From assembly GCF_001669775.1 (NCBI RefSeq), contig NZ_LXWK01000020.1:124001-188000 (forward strand): a stretch of DNA of 64,000 nucleotides. The letters are read 5' to 3'. Both the position numbers and the translations under genes were made by a program. Shown in pieces: positions 18,458 through 25,804 of the stretch. The notes beneath the pieces were generated by a model, which was not told where the DNA came from, made no database searches, and worked only from the letters and a program-made list of their open reading frames with translations. Each line of letters begins with the position of its first letter. Position 1 is the first letter of the stretch. The DNA comes from Rheinheimera sp. SA_1. Its GTDB lineage: Bacteria > Pseudomonadota > Gammaproteobacteria > Enterobacterales > Alteromonadaceae.

Positions 18458-19195
18458 CTATGCGGCATCCGGTGCGGCGAGTAGCGCTGCCACCCGACGA
18501 TGTTTGGCTCTGGCAAAATGGCCAAACAGCGGCATCAACACACTGAGTGAACCATAGACAAAACCGGCCAGCACCACCCATTTGCCAGGCGCGAGTGCGG
18601 CAACCAGAGTCGAAATCAATCCGACAGTCCCCAACAATGCCCAAGCCTGCATTTCTGTACGTAATATGGTTTGTTCCAGCAGATTCAGCGGTAATTCGAA
18701 GGTACTGCGTAGTGCATGCCACTGCAGAAAAATCAGACACAGGCACATCAGTGCAAAACCAACGCCATACACCATAAACAGCCCAGACAGTTCGTTGATG
18801 CTTTGCAGCTGAATACCGGCCGGTAACACGCCGCCGGAAAACCAATGAAACATACTGGAAAACACCGCTTTTAACGGATAGACGTAGACCAAAATGGTCA
18901 GCACCAGCACAAAACTTAGAAAAACAGTGAAGCCATCGTCCAGCCCTGTCCGGCGGCTCCATTGGTGGTGGCCATACCAAAAAGTCCCGAGCAGGGCAAA
19001 ACTGGCGACAAAAGCCGGAATGTGCTGCAGCGCCAGCACCAACTCGGCATAATTGGCCGGTAATTTGCCTTGACCTATCACCAGTAGGGTAAAAGCAAAG
19101 GCAAAAGCAGCATCGGTCAGCGTTTCAATGCGGGTGGTCTGTTGACCGCGCAGACGAAATTTCTGAGTATGATCAATAGGTTGATGGTCTGTCAT
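18458..19195 (-). CDS. TMEM175/DUF1211-family potassium channel-like protein
   Basis: A 245-residue integral membrane protein with about six hydrophobic segments. The signature near the N-terminus, RIETLTDAAFAFAFTLLVIG, matches the RxxxFSDAxFAxAxTLL filter-forming helix of the TMEM175 (DUF1211) family, whose bacterial members are K+-selective. The pattern here is Leu-Thr-Asp in place of Phe-Ser-Asp. The ATG at 19195 has AAGGA upstream. It is divergent from the gene at 19275, with a palindromic operator-like site between. Confidence 0.75.
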   Translation of the reverse strand: MTDHQPIDHTQKFRLRGQQTTRIETLTDAAFAFAFTLLVIGQGKLPANYAELVLALQHIPAFVASFALLGTFWYGHHQWSRRTGLDDGFTVFLSFVLVLTILVYVYPLKAVFSSMFHWFSGGVLPAGIQLQSINELSGLFMVYGVGFALMCLCLIFLQWHALRSTFELPLNLLEQTILRTEMQAWALLGTVGLISTLVAALAPGKWVVLAGFVYGSLSVLMPLFGHFARAKHRRVAALLAAPDAA

Positions 19196-19231
19196 CCTTA
19201 ATTCCTTCCGGCCGGTCAGCATCTGTTAAAT

Positions 19232-19246
19232 TCTTGATTATCAAGA
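19232..19246. promoter_or_regulatory. Palindromic operator-like site TCTTGATTATCAAGA
   Basis: A perfect 7-bp inverted repeat around one central base, TCTTGAT-T-ATCAAGA, in the 79-nt gap between the divergent TMEM175-like gene and the gene at 19275. Its form is like MarR/SlyA-family operators. No MarR gene is in this window. Confidence 0.45.
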
Positions 19247-19274
19247 TAAAGTACAATATTGCAGGAGTAAAGCC

Positions 19275-19853
19275 ATGTCAGGCACTGGTTTTGGTGATGT
19301 AAATGCCCGTTTTCGGGTCTATCTGGCTGCGCCGCCAGCGATGGAGGCTTACCAGCAGCTTTCTGGCATGCAGCCGCTGCAAGCCGGTGATATTGACCAG
19401 ATTTACCGTCATTGTGGCAATGGCTGGCGCAAGATTTTTAACGTCTACGCCAAGTTATTATTCGCGCTGCCACCAACGCATTTTGACTTTGCCCCTTCGG
19501 CGTCGAGCTGGCAGCAGTTTCGTGATCTACAACTACTGCAAGCCGGTTCAGGCACGGCACTGTGTTTTAGTGCGCCACAGTTTGATAAAGAGGATGTTTT
19601 ACACCTTATTGCCGGCCGCACCCTTGCCAAGCATTTGATCACGCAGGGGCTCGAAGCTGATTTACATTGGCTGTCGTCAGAATTTGCGGTCGACCCTACC
19701 CGAAAATTATTAGTCACGCCGTTTTTTGACTACCGTCAGCTGAATAATGAAAAAATTTCGGTCAGTGCAAAGCTATTGCAGTTATTGGCGGAGCAGGTGA
19801 GCGAAATTGAACGGTTTTTGGTTGGCAGCAGTCCGGTTGGGTCTACCGGTTGA
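19275..19853 (+). CDS. Unknown cytosolic protein, possibly DUF6942
   Basis: A 192-residue protein without signal peptide or membrane segment. AGGAG lies 8 nt before the ATG. Visible features: an aromatic/His-rich first half (IYRHCGNGWRKIFNVYAKLLFALP), a Cys-containing middle (GTALCFSAPQFDKEDVLHLIAGRTLAKHL) and a conserved-looking C-terminal block TRKLLVTPFFDYRQLNNEKI. I do not recognise a catalytic motif and the DUF assignment is only an impression. It is divergent from the TMEM175-like gene and convergent with a lipoprotein gene. Confidence 0.65.
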   Translation: MSGTGFGDVNARFRVYLAAPPAMEAYQQLSGMQPLQAGDIDQIYRHCGNGWRKIFNVYAKLLFALPPTHFDFAPSASSWQQFRDLQLLQAGSGTALCFSAPQFDKEDVLHLIAGRTLAKHLITQGLEADLHWLSSEFAVDPTRKLLVTPFFDYRQLNNEKISVSAKLLQLLAEQVSEIERFLVGSSPVGSTG

Positions 19854-19884
19854 TGTTAAAAAATGGCGGGCATACCTCACCCGA

Positions 19885-19920
19885 TGTGCGGTGGATTTAC
19901 CGAAGATAGTCCACCGCACA
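19885..19920. terminator. Bidirectional hairpin between convergent genes
   Basis: TGTGCGGTGGA (19885-19895) and TCCACCGCACA (19910-19920) form a perfect 11-bp stem with a 14-nt loop, between the stop codons of the 19275 gene and the convergent lipoprotein gene. No strong T-run on either side. Confidence 0.6.
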
Positions 19921-19942
19921 ATGGCTTTAATAGCGTCGGTTT

Positions 19943-20548
19943 TTATTCGCTGTTCGCTGTGGTGTTTTCAGTCAGATTAAACTCCATCTCAGCATCATCA
20001 ATTAAAGGGAAAAAACCTTCTTTGTCAGAGAGTTGTAAATCAACCCACATCCGGACTGTATTAAATTCCGGCGACAAGTTCGTCAGCACACTACTGGCGG
20101 TGAAAATGGTTTGTTCTGGTTTGGCGGCAGTCGCAAGGTGTTGTTGCAACTCGCGAAATTTTTGTTTGCCGCTGTCACTCAGCACAAAAACATAACTTTG
20201 CACCGGCACCGGCGGGCTGAACCAACCATCATCCATTTGGCCTGCGGTTTTGGAGATCATCCGCACTGCAAATTTCTCGTCGTATTGGCGTTCTGCTGAC
20301 GAAATGTATAGCTGCAGCTGTGTTCTTTTTGGATCCAGTTCTGCTTGTGTTGGCAGCTGTAACCGGATGCGAATTTCATCGGCTTGCAGCTGGGTCAGGT
20401 TTTCAGGGCCAAAACCACTGAGTTTAGCCATCGTCGACAGCGGGATGCTGGCACAACTGCCAAGTAAGCAGCAGAGGAACAGGAGTAGAATGGTTGCAGG
20501 CGTGAACATCAAACGGTAGGCAGATTGTGGTTTTTGCATCAATAACAT
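19943..20548 (-). CDS. Lipoprotein of unknown function
   Basis: A 201-residue protein with a hydrophobic stretch ending in a lipobox (LFLCCLLGSC|AS), so likely membrane-anchored in the periplasm. The mature part alternates short beta-like strands (IRIRLQLP, TQLQLYISS, SYVFVLSD) and ends in a strongly acidic tail (LIDDAEMEFNLTE). No known domain is recognised. AAGGAAG lies upstream of the ATG at 20548. It is divergent from the four-gene signalling operon starting at 20724, sharing a 175-nt promoter region, so a functional link is possible. Confidence 0.7.
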   Translation of the reverse strand: MLLMQKPQSAYRLMFTPATILLLFLCCLLGSCASIPLSTMAKLSGFGPENLTQLQADEIRIRLQLPTQAELDPKRTQLQLYISSAERQYDEKFAVRMISKTAGQMDDGWFSPPVPVQSYVFVLSDSGKQKFRELQQHLATAAKPEQTIFTASSVLTNLSPEFNTVRMWVDLQLSDKEGFFPLIDDAEMEFNLTENTTANSE

Positions 20549-20723
20549 TTGTGTTTCTTCCTTGATTACACATTAATTTATGTCCCGAAAATTAACAGTA
20601 AATTTACCCGGCGACAAGGCTTCGCGATGTTAATTCCTAAAATTTCAGTTGGTTTTTTACTTACCCGAAACTTAGTGTCTAGACTTGAACCACACCTCCG
20701 GTTGTCTCAATAAGAAGATGACG

Positions 20724-22037
20724 ATGAAATGTATGCATTTCCGCTCTTGGGCGCTTTGTTGGTTGACCTTTTTCTCTTCACTGGCGCTGGCCAGTTCATC
20801 CGCCTCGCTGAATAAACTGGAAGCATTGATCAGGCAACAGGAACATCCGGCGGCCTGGCAGCTAGCGCAACAGCTACAGCCCGAACAGGAAGGTGATCCC
20901 CGTTTTGATTACCTGTTTGGGCTGGCAGCCAGATCCTCCGGCCATGTTCATCAGGCGGTGTTCGCGCTGGAGCGGGCCTTGTCGTCGCAACCTCAATCTT
21001 CGGACATTCGGCTGGCGCTGGCCGTCAGCTATTTTGATCTTGGCAATTTACCCGCTGCCGAACGCGAGCTGAAACAACTGGAAAAGGCCGCTTTGCCGGA
21101 TCGTGCGGCCATGCTGGTACAAACTTATCTGCAACGAATTGAAAAGCTCAGCAACCCGGAACAAGGTTACTGGCAGAACTGGTTGCAGCTGGGTGCCGGC
21201 AGTGACAGTAATCCGAACAGTGGGGTTGACGAGGATTTTTTCTTCATTCCGTTATTGGGGCAGGTGCGTTTATTCGAGCAGAGTCAGGAGCGTGACAGCA
21301 GTTTTTATGAAATGCAGGCGCAGCTGAACTTTACCCTGCCGCAGGATCAACATTCGGCCTTTTATCTTTCGGCCGGTGCGCTGCACAGCGAATACAGCGA
21401 AGACGTGGTGTTTTCCCGTACTTACGCCAGTGCTGTCGCCGGGTATCAGACCCGCTGGCGTGGTTATCAACTGGCGGGCGAATTGTTTTACCGACCCATC
21501 CAGCTGGATGGCAGCAGCTACCTTGATTATCAGGGGCTGAAAACTACCGTGAGTTACCCGATTTGGGAAAAATCTGCGGTGGGTCTCGATCTGACCTACG
21601 CCCGCCAATCTTATACTGAGTTGTCGGCTCAGGATAAAAAGCAACTGCTGGCGGAGGGGTGGTTGTCAACGCGGACTGGCCGTGCTGAGCATAAGTTTCA
21701 GCTGCGCTGGGGGATGGATGATAGTGATCAGACCCGCACCGATTTTAACAGCCGTGATTATTACGGACTGGGTTATCGCTGGCAGTTGCTGTTGAACGAG
21801 CGCTGGACCAGCAGTGTAACGCTGGATTATCTGAGCGGCGCCTATGACGAGCTGCACCCGCTGTTCCGGTTGGTGCGGGATGACAGCTACTACCGCGCTG
21901 AGCTGGAACTGAGTTACAGCTTCAGTCCGCAATGGCGCGCCTTGGCGTCAGTCAGCCATCTGCGCAATAACAGTAATATCACCATTTACCAATACCAGCG
22001 GACACGTGGCTGGGTAGGAGTCCGTTATGTATTCTAG
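20724..22037 (+). CDS. TPR plus outer-membrane beta-barrel protein (Slam/DUF560-like)
   Basis: A 437-residue protein with a signal peptide (ALCWLTFFSSLALAS). Residues about 25-140 are TPR-like helices (LIRQQEHPAAWQLAQQL, FALERALSSQPQSSDIRLALAVSYFDLGNLPAAERELKQL). Residues about 150-437 are amphipathic strands of a beta-barrel, opening with WLQLGAGSDSNPNSGV and ending WVGVRYVF with terminal Phe. TPR followed by such a barrel is the layout of surface lipoprotein assembly modifiers (PF04575), which move lipoproteins or hemophores to the cell surface. First gene of a four-gene operon; the next gene overlaps it by 11 nt. Role as exporter is inference. Confidence 0.75.
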   Translation: MKCMHFRSWALCWLTFFSSLALASSSASLNKLEALIRQQEHPAAWQLAQQLQPEQEGDPRFDYLFGLAARSSGHVHQAVFALERALSSQPQSSDIRLALAVSYFDLGNLPAAERELKQLEKAALPDRAAMLVQTYLQRIEKLSNPEQGYWQNWLQLGAGSDSNPNSGVDEDFFFIPLLGQVRLFEQSQERDSSFYEMQAQLNFTLPQDQHSAFYLSAGALHSEYSEDVVFSRTYASAVAGYQTRWRGYQLAGELFYRPIQLDGSSYLDYQGLKTTVSYPIWEKSAVGLDLTYARQSYTELSAQDKKQLLAEGWLSTRTGRAEHKFQLRWGMDDSDQTRTDFNSRDYYGLGYRWQLLLNERWTSSVTLDYLSGAYDELHPLFRLVRDDSYYRAELELSYSFSPQWRALASVSHLRNNSNITIYQYQRTRGWVGVRYVF

Positions 22038-23181
22038 ATCCAGCCCATGCTGCATTATTGCGCTTAGCGTATTGCTGTGGCAGTTGCCGCTGCTGGCTGA
22101 AGAAGCAGCGGGTAAAACCATCATGGCCAGAGGCTCAGTGCAAGCCAGTGCTGAACAACAAAGCCGGGCACTTAAACGCCAGTCGCCGGTATTTGGTGTG
22201 GATCTGGTCAGTACCGGGCCAGAGAGCAGCAGCCAGCTACGCATGAAGGATGGCGGGCTGTTGTCGATGCATGCCGATTCTGAGCTGGCGATCCGAAATT
22301 ACCCATCGGGTCAGGGCGGCGCTGCGGATTCGGTGTCGATGGATTTGCTTAAAGGTGGGCTACGCACCATCACCGGTACTTTGCCGCAATCTGCCAAGGA
22401 CTATCAACTGAACACGCCGGTGGCGACTATTGGTGTGCGCGGCACCCATTATGAAGCCGTGCTGCAGCAAGGTGATCTGTATCTGGCTGGCTGGGATGGC
22501 ATTATTGATATTCGGGTGACGGTACCTGGCGCTGATCAGAGTTTTTCGCTTGGACCAGAGCAACCATTTCGTTTTGCCATAGTACGGGCAAATGGCGAAG
22601 TTGAGTTGCTGCTGCGGGCGCCAACGATTTTTGCTGCCGGACAACCCGGGACCTTAGCGGATCAAACGGAATTTAGCGGCCAGCAACTGACGGCAGCTGT
22701 GTCCGATGGCGGCCTGGACCTGTTGGTAAAAAGCCCGGCGCTGGCAAAGGATGCCAGTGGTGTTGATTTTTATGACAACAGCTATCTGACGGCCGGTTGG
22801 GGGATGGACACTATCACACGGAGTGGCATCGCCAGTTTTGACCAGCTCAGCCAACACAGTTTCAGCAGTACTGCAGGTTCACTGTCGAATTTGAGTATGT
22901 CGATGGAAATAGATTTTGACAGTGCCTGGGTGCCGTCCGGGCAGCTGTCATTTATCGATGCCGGCGGCGAATGGTTTGCGACTTTTAACGGAGTATTTGG
23001 CGAACAATCGCTGGAGCTGTTTATCAATTTCGCCAGTCACGGCAATCAGGTGGCAGATGGCAGTATCAGCGGTGTCTTTATCAATGATGCCACAGCGATT
23101 CTTGGCAATCTGAGTTTGGCTGAACTGGATCAACCGTCAGTGCGGCTTGATGGTGGTTTTGTGCTGACTGAACAGCCCTGA
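22027..23181 (+). CDS. FecR-domain secreted protein with beta-rich C-terminus
   Basis: A 384-residue protein with signal peptide (CIIALSVLLWQLPLLAEE). Residues about 30-170 form a FecR domain: GKTIMARGSVQA, FGVDLVSTGPESSSQLRMKDG, MDLLKGGLRTITGTLP and the hallmark TPVATIGVRGTHYEA. Unlike canonical FecR there is no cytoplasmic anti-sigma part or TM segment; the protein is wholly exported. The C-terminal 150 residues are beta-rich and Gly/Ser-rich (FINFASHGNQVADGSISGVF...), somewhat like the small barrels of Slam cargo. The ATG has GGAG 6 nt upstream and lies within the preceding gene. Translational coupling suggests a complex with the barrel protein. Confidence 0.82.
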   Translation: MYSRSSPCCIIALSVLLWQLPLLAEEAAGKTIMARGSVQASAEQQSRALKRQSPVFGVDLVSTGPESSSQLRMKDGGLLSMHADSELAIRNYPSGQGGAADSVSMDLLKGGLRTITGTLPQSAKDYQLNTPVATIGVRGTHYEAVLQQGDLYLAGWDGIIDIRVTVPGADQSFSLGPEQPFRFAIVRANGEVELLLRAPTIFAAGQPGTLADQTEFSGQQLTAAVSDGGLDLLVKSPALAKDASGVDFYDNSYLTAGWGMDTITRSGIASFDQLSQHSFSSTAGSLSNLSMSMEIDFDSAWVPSGQLSFIDAGGEWFATFNGVFGEQSLELFINFASHGNQVADGSISGVFINDATAILGNLSLAELDQPSVRLDGGFVLTEQP

Positions 23182-23191
23182 GGAGTGCGCC

Positions 23192-25765
23192 ATGCTTACC
23201 ATCCGTATTGTGACAGTTTTTTTGTTGAGCTGTGGTTTGTTGCTGTCGGCATCTGCGCTGGCTGCCGACAGTAGCGGGCGCTTTGTCCAGCCCAAAGCTG
23301 GTTCGGTCGCTTCCGGCAATCTGTTGCTGTCGGTGCAGGCGCAAGACGCCGACGGCATCGCCAGGGTGCATGTTAGTTTTGGTCCGAATGCCCGTGCGCT
23401 GGAGCTGTGTCAGTCCGCACAGCAATGTCAGGGGAATAGTTTCAATACGACCCGAACCAATATCGACCCAGCGCTCTATGGTGTCAGCCCCGGAACCTTA
23501 AACCTGCAACTCTGGGTCACCGACAGTAGCGGTCTCAGCTCAGCAGTGGCGACCACTGCTGTGACCTGGCAACCGGCAGGTCGCAGTAATTTGACGATTG
23601 TACGCAGCGCCGATGGGACTGGCATTAATGTCAGCTGGAGCGCCAATCCGGCGATTCTGCGTTACAACCTTTATCTTGCGAGTGCTCCGGGGGTGAATCG
23701 GCTGACCTACCGGCAATTGCCGGACGGGCAGGCCAAGCTGGCGGTGCGCACTCCGGCTGAAAGCTTCAGCAGTCTGGATCCGGCCAAGTCCTATTATTTA
23801 TTGGTAGCTGGCGTCCGCGGCAGTGGCGAATCTGCGGTGGCAGCAGAGACGCTGATCCCCTCAGGGCTGGCAGCAAATGAACCGCCGGTGGCGCTCAATG
23901 ACAGTTACACCGCCACCACCAATCAGCCGCTGCTAGTGACCGTTGATCAGGGGTTGTTGATCAACGACAGTGATCCGGATGGTGACAGTTTGACGGTGGC
24001 CACGCCCCCCGTGACCGCACCTATATCTGGTACGCTGTTGTTGCAGGCTGATGGCGCTTTCACTTACACCCCGGCCACCGATTTCAGCGGCAGCGACAGT
24101 TTTGTCTACCAGATCAGTGATGGCAAAGGTGGAACAGCACAGGGCACGGTCAGCATTGAAGTGAACCCTTTTATTGCCAATATTGCCGGTGAATCTCTGA
24201 GCATGAGCGGCGCTTTTTTGTATATCGGACTGGGCGAAAGTCCGCTGGGCAGTGAGGTCGGGACTGGCCTGTACCGCATCGGCGACTGTGTACAGCTGGT
24301 CGATACCCGCTGCACTATGGCGGGTCGTTATCAGGAATCTGCCCTGAGTGGTCATGAACCGGGGCAACAAGGTAATTTCAGTTTTGTGATGACCTATCCC
24401 GGCCTGACTGATTCACCGGTTTTGGCCAGATCCATCGCGCCAAATAGCAACAGCCTGCAATTTGTTGGCGCCAATCCGGCCCGGTTTGAACTTAGTTTGT
24501 TCCCGGATAGCGGTGGCAAATTCAGTGGTTTGTTTCCCGCGGTACCTTTTATCGATTCGTTGAATTTTGGCGCATTTATCGGTCCTGGCGCAACCTGTAG
24601 CGGGCTGGATGCCTTTTTACCTTGTAGTATCGGCCAGGTTGGGCGTGTCGCGGGCGCAAAGATTATGGCTACACTCAATTTATTGTCATTCACCATCCCG
24701 GGTTCGGCACTGAATAATCCCGGGCCTTTCCCGGCGGTGGCGAACAACGATCTTTATCCGGCAACGATGAATACCCCGCTGAATGTGGCTGCGCCTGGTG
24801 TGCTGGGTAATGATCTGGAAGGCAAAGGATTGTTGCAAGGTAATCAACTGGAAATCAGAACCACCTTTAATCCAGGTTTAGGGGGGCTGGTCGGCGCAGC
24901 GGCGAATGAGTATCAGCAAGCGCTGTATTTATACCCGGCGTTTGGTGCGGTGATCCATAACCTTACTCGCCTCGGTATGAATATAGGAACGATTGGTATG
25001 CAAGGCGGCGGCGCTAATGATGTCGATCTCGATATTGCTGCAGCTGCCTTTCGGTTAAAGGATGTCCAAATCCCGCAGGGTACTTTGTTGATCTTTAACG
25101 GCGAGTCTGGCGTGACCGAAATTTATGCGGTTGACGCTAAAACCGGCACCTTGCTCAGCCAACTGGATACTGCTTTTGGTGCCAGTCATGTGGTGGGTGG
25201 GGCTTATAATCCGGTAACGAATAGCATCTGGCTTATTCAGGATAACGTCCCTGCCGGCAGTCAGGGTAATCTGGTGGCGCAAATTGATCCGATCACCGGA
25301 CAGGTGCTGAGCAGTTTTAACGTCTTAACGCCTGAGGTTTCCTTCGGCGTCAGTTTCGGCGATCTGCATATCAATCCGCATAATGGCAACATCCTGTTGG
25401 TCAGTAGTATTCAGTCCGCCATGGCGGAGTTTGATGTCAGTGGCAAGCTGCTGCGGTTGCTACCATTCCCGCCAGGCGTCACTACCGTCAGTGGTCTGGC
25501 GGTGAGTGCGGATGGCGAATTGTTATGGTTGGTCTCAACCAGCGGCGCGGTTTATGAACTTGGGTTTGCCAATCAGGGGGTTGTACCCACGCTGAAGGCG
25601 ACATTGGTCACGGGCCCGGCCAATGGCACGCTACTACTGCGACCTGATGGTAGTTTCAGCTATACACCAAACGTCGGTTTTAGCGGTGGAGACAGCTTTA
25701 CGTATCAGGTGACGGGGGCTTTTGGTGGTTCCAGTCAGAATACAGTGGTGATCAATGTGTTATAG
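23192..25765 (+). CDS. Large secreted Ig/cadherin-like protein with an inserted propeller-like region
   Basis: An 857-residue exported protein (signal MLTIRIVTVFLLSCGLLLSASALA). Domain order by eye: Ig-like (30-130), Fn3-like (131-225), cadherin-like (230-325; PPVALNDSYTATTNQPL, LLINDSDPDGDSLTV, FTYTPATDFSGSDSFVYQISDG), an unrecognised domain with four Cys in two pairs (330-510), then a second cadherin-like start (AVANNDLYPATMNTPLNV ... VLGNDL) whose second half (GPANGTLLLRPDGSFSYTP to the end) resumes 240 residues later. Between them are YVTN/NHL-like propeller repeats (LLIFNGESGVTEIYAVDAKT; GGAYNPVTNSIWLI; DLHINPHNGNILLVSS; GLAVSADGELLWLVS). DxDxD-type calcium sites are visible. It begins 10 nt after the FecR gene. 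Likely a surface or periplasmic sensor/adhesin. Confidence 0.75.
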   Translation: MLTIRIVTVFLLSCGLLLSASALAADSSGRFVQPKAGSVASGNLLLSVQAQDADGIARVHVSFGPNARALELCQSAQQCQGNSFNTTRTNIDPALYGVSPGTLNLQLWVTDSSGLSSAVATTAVTWQPAGRSNLTIVRSADGTGINVSWSANPAILRYNLYLASAPGVNRLTYRQLPDGQAKLAVRTPAESFSSLDPAKSYYLLVAGVRGSGESAVAAETLIPSGLAANEPPVALNDSYTATTNQPLLVTVDQGLLINDSDPDGDSLTVATPPVTAPISGTLLLQADGAFTYTPATDFSGSDSFVYQISDGKGGTAQGTVSIEVNPFIANIAGESLSMSGAFLYIGLGESPLGSEVGTGLYRIGDCVQLVDTRCTMAGRYQESALSGHEPGQQGNFSFVMTYPGLTDSPVLARSIAPNSNSLQFVGANPARFELSLFPDSGGKFSGLFPAVPFIDSLNFGAFIGPGATCSGLDAFLPCSIGQVGRVAGAKIMATLNLLSFTIPGSALNNPGPFPAVANNDLYPATMNTPLNVAAPGVLGNDLEGKGLLQGNQLEIRTTFNPGLGGLVGAAANEYQQALYLYPAFGAVIHNLTRLGMNIGTIGMQGGGANDVDLDIAAAAFRLKDVQIPQGTLLIFNGESGVTEIYAVDAKTGTLLSQLDTAFGASHVVGGAYNPVTNSIWLIQDNVPAGSQGNLVAQIDPITGQVLSSFNVLTPEVSFGVSFGDLHINPHNGNILLVSSIQSAMAEFDVSGKLLRLLPFPPGVTTVSGLAVSADGELLWLVSTSGAVYELGFANQGVVPTLKATLVTGPANGTLLLRPDGSFSYTPNVGFSGGDSFTYQVTGAFGGSSQNTVVINVL

Positions 25766-25804
25766 CGGTGAGGCTGACGGCGGCACTGACTCCGGGCAAC
25801 AACA

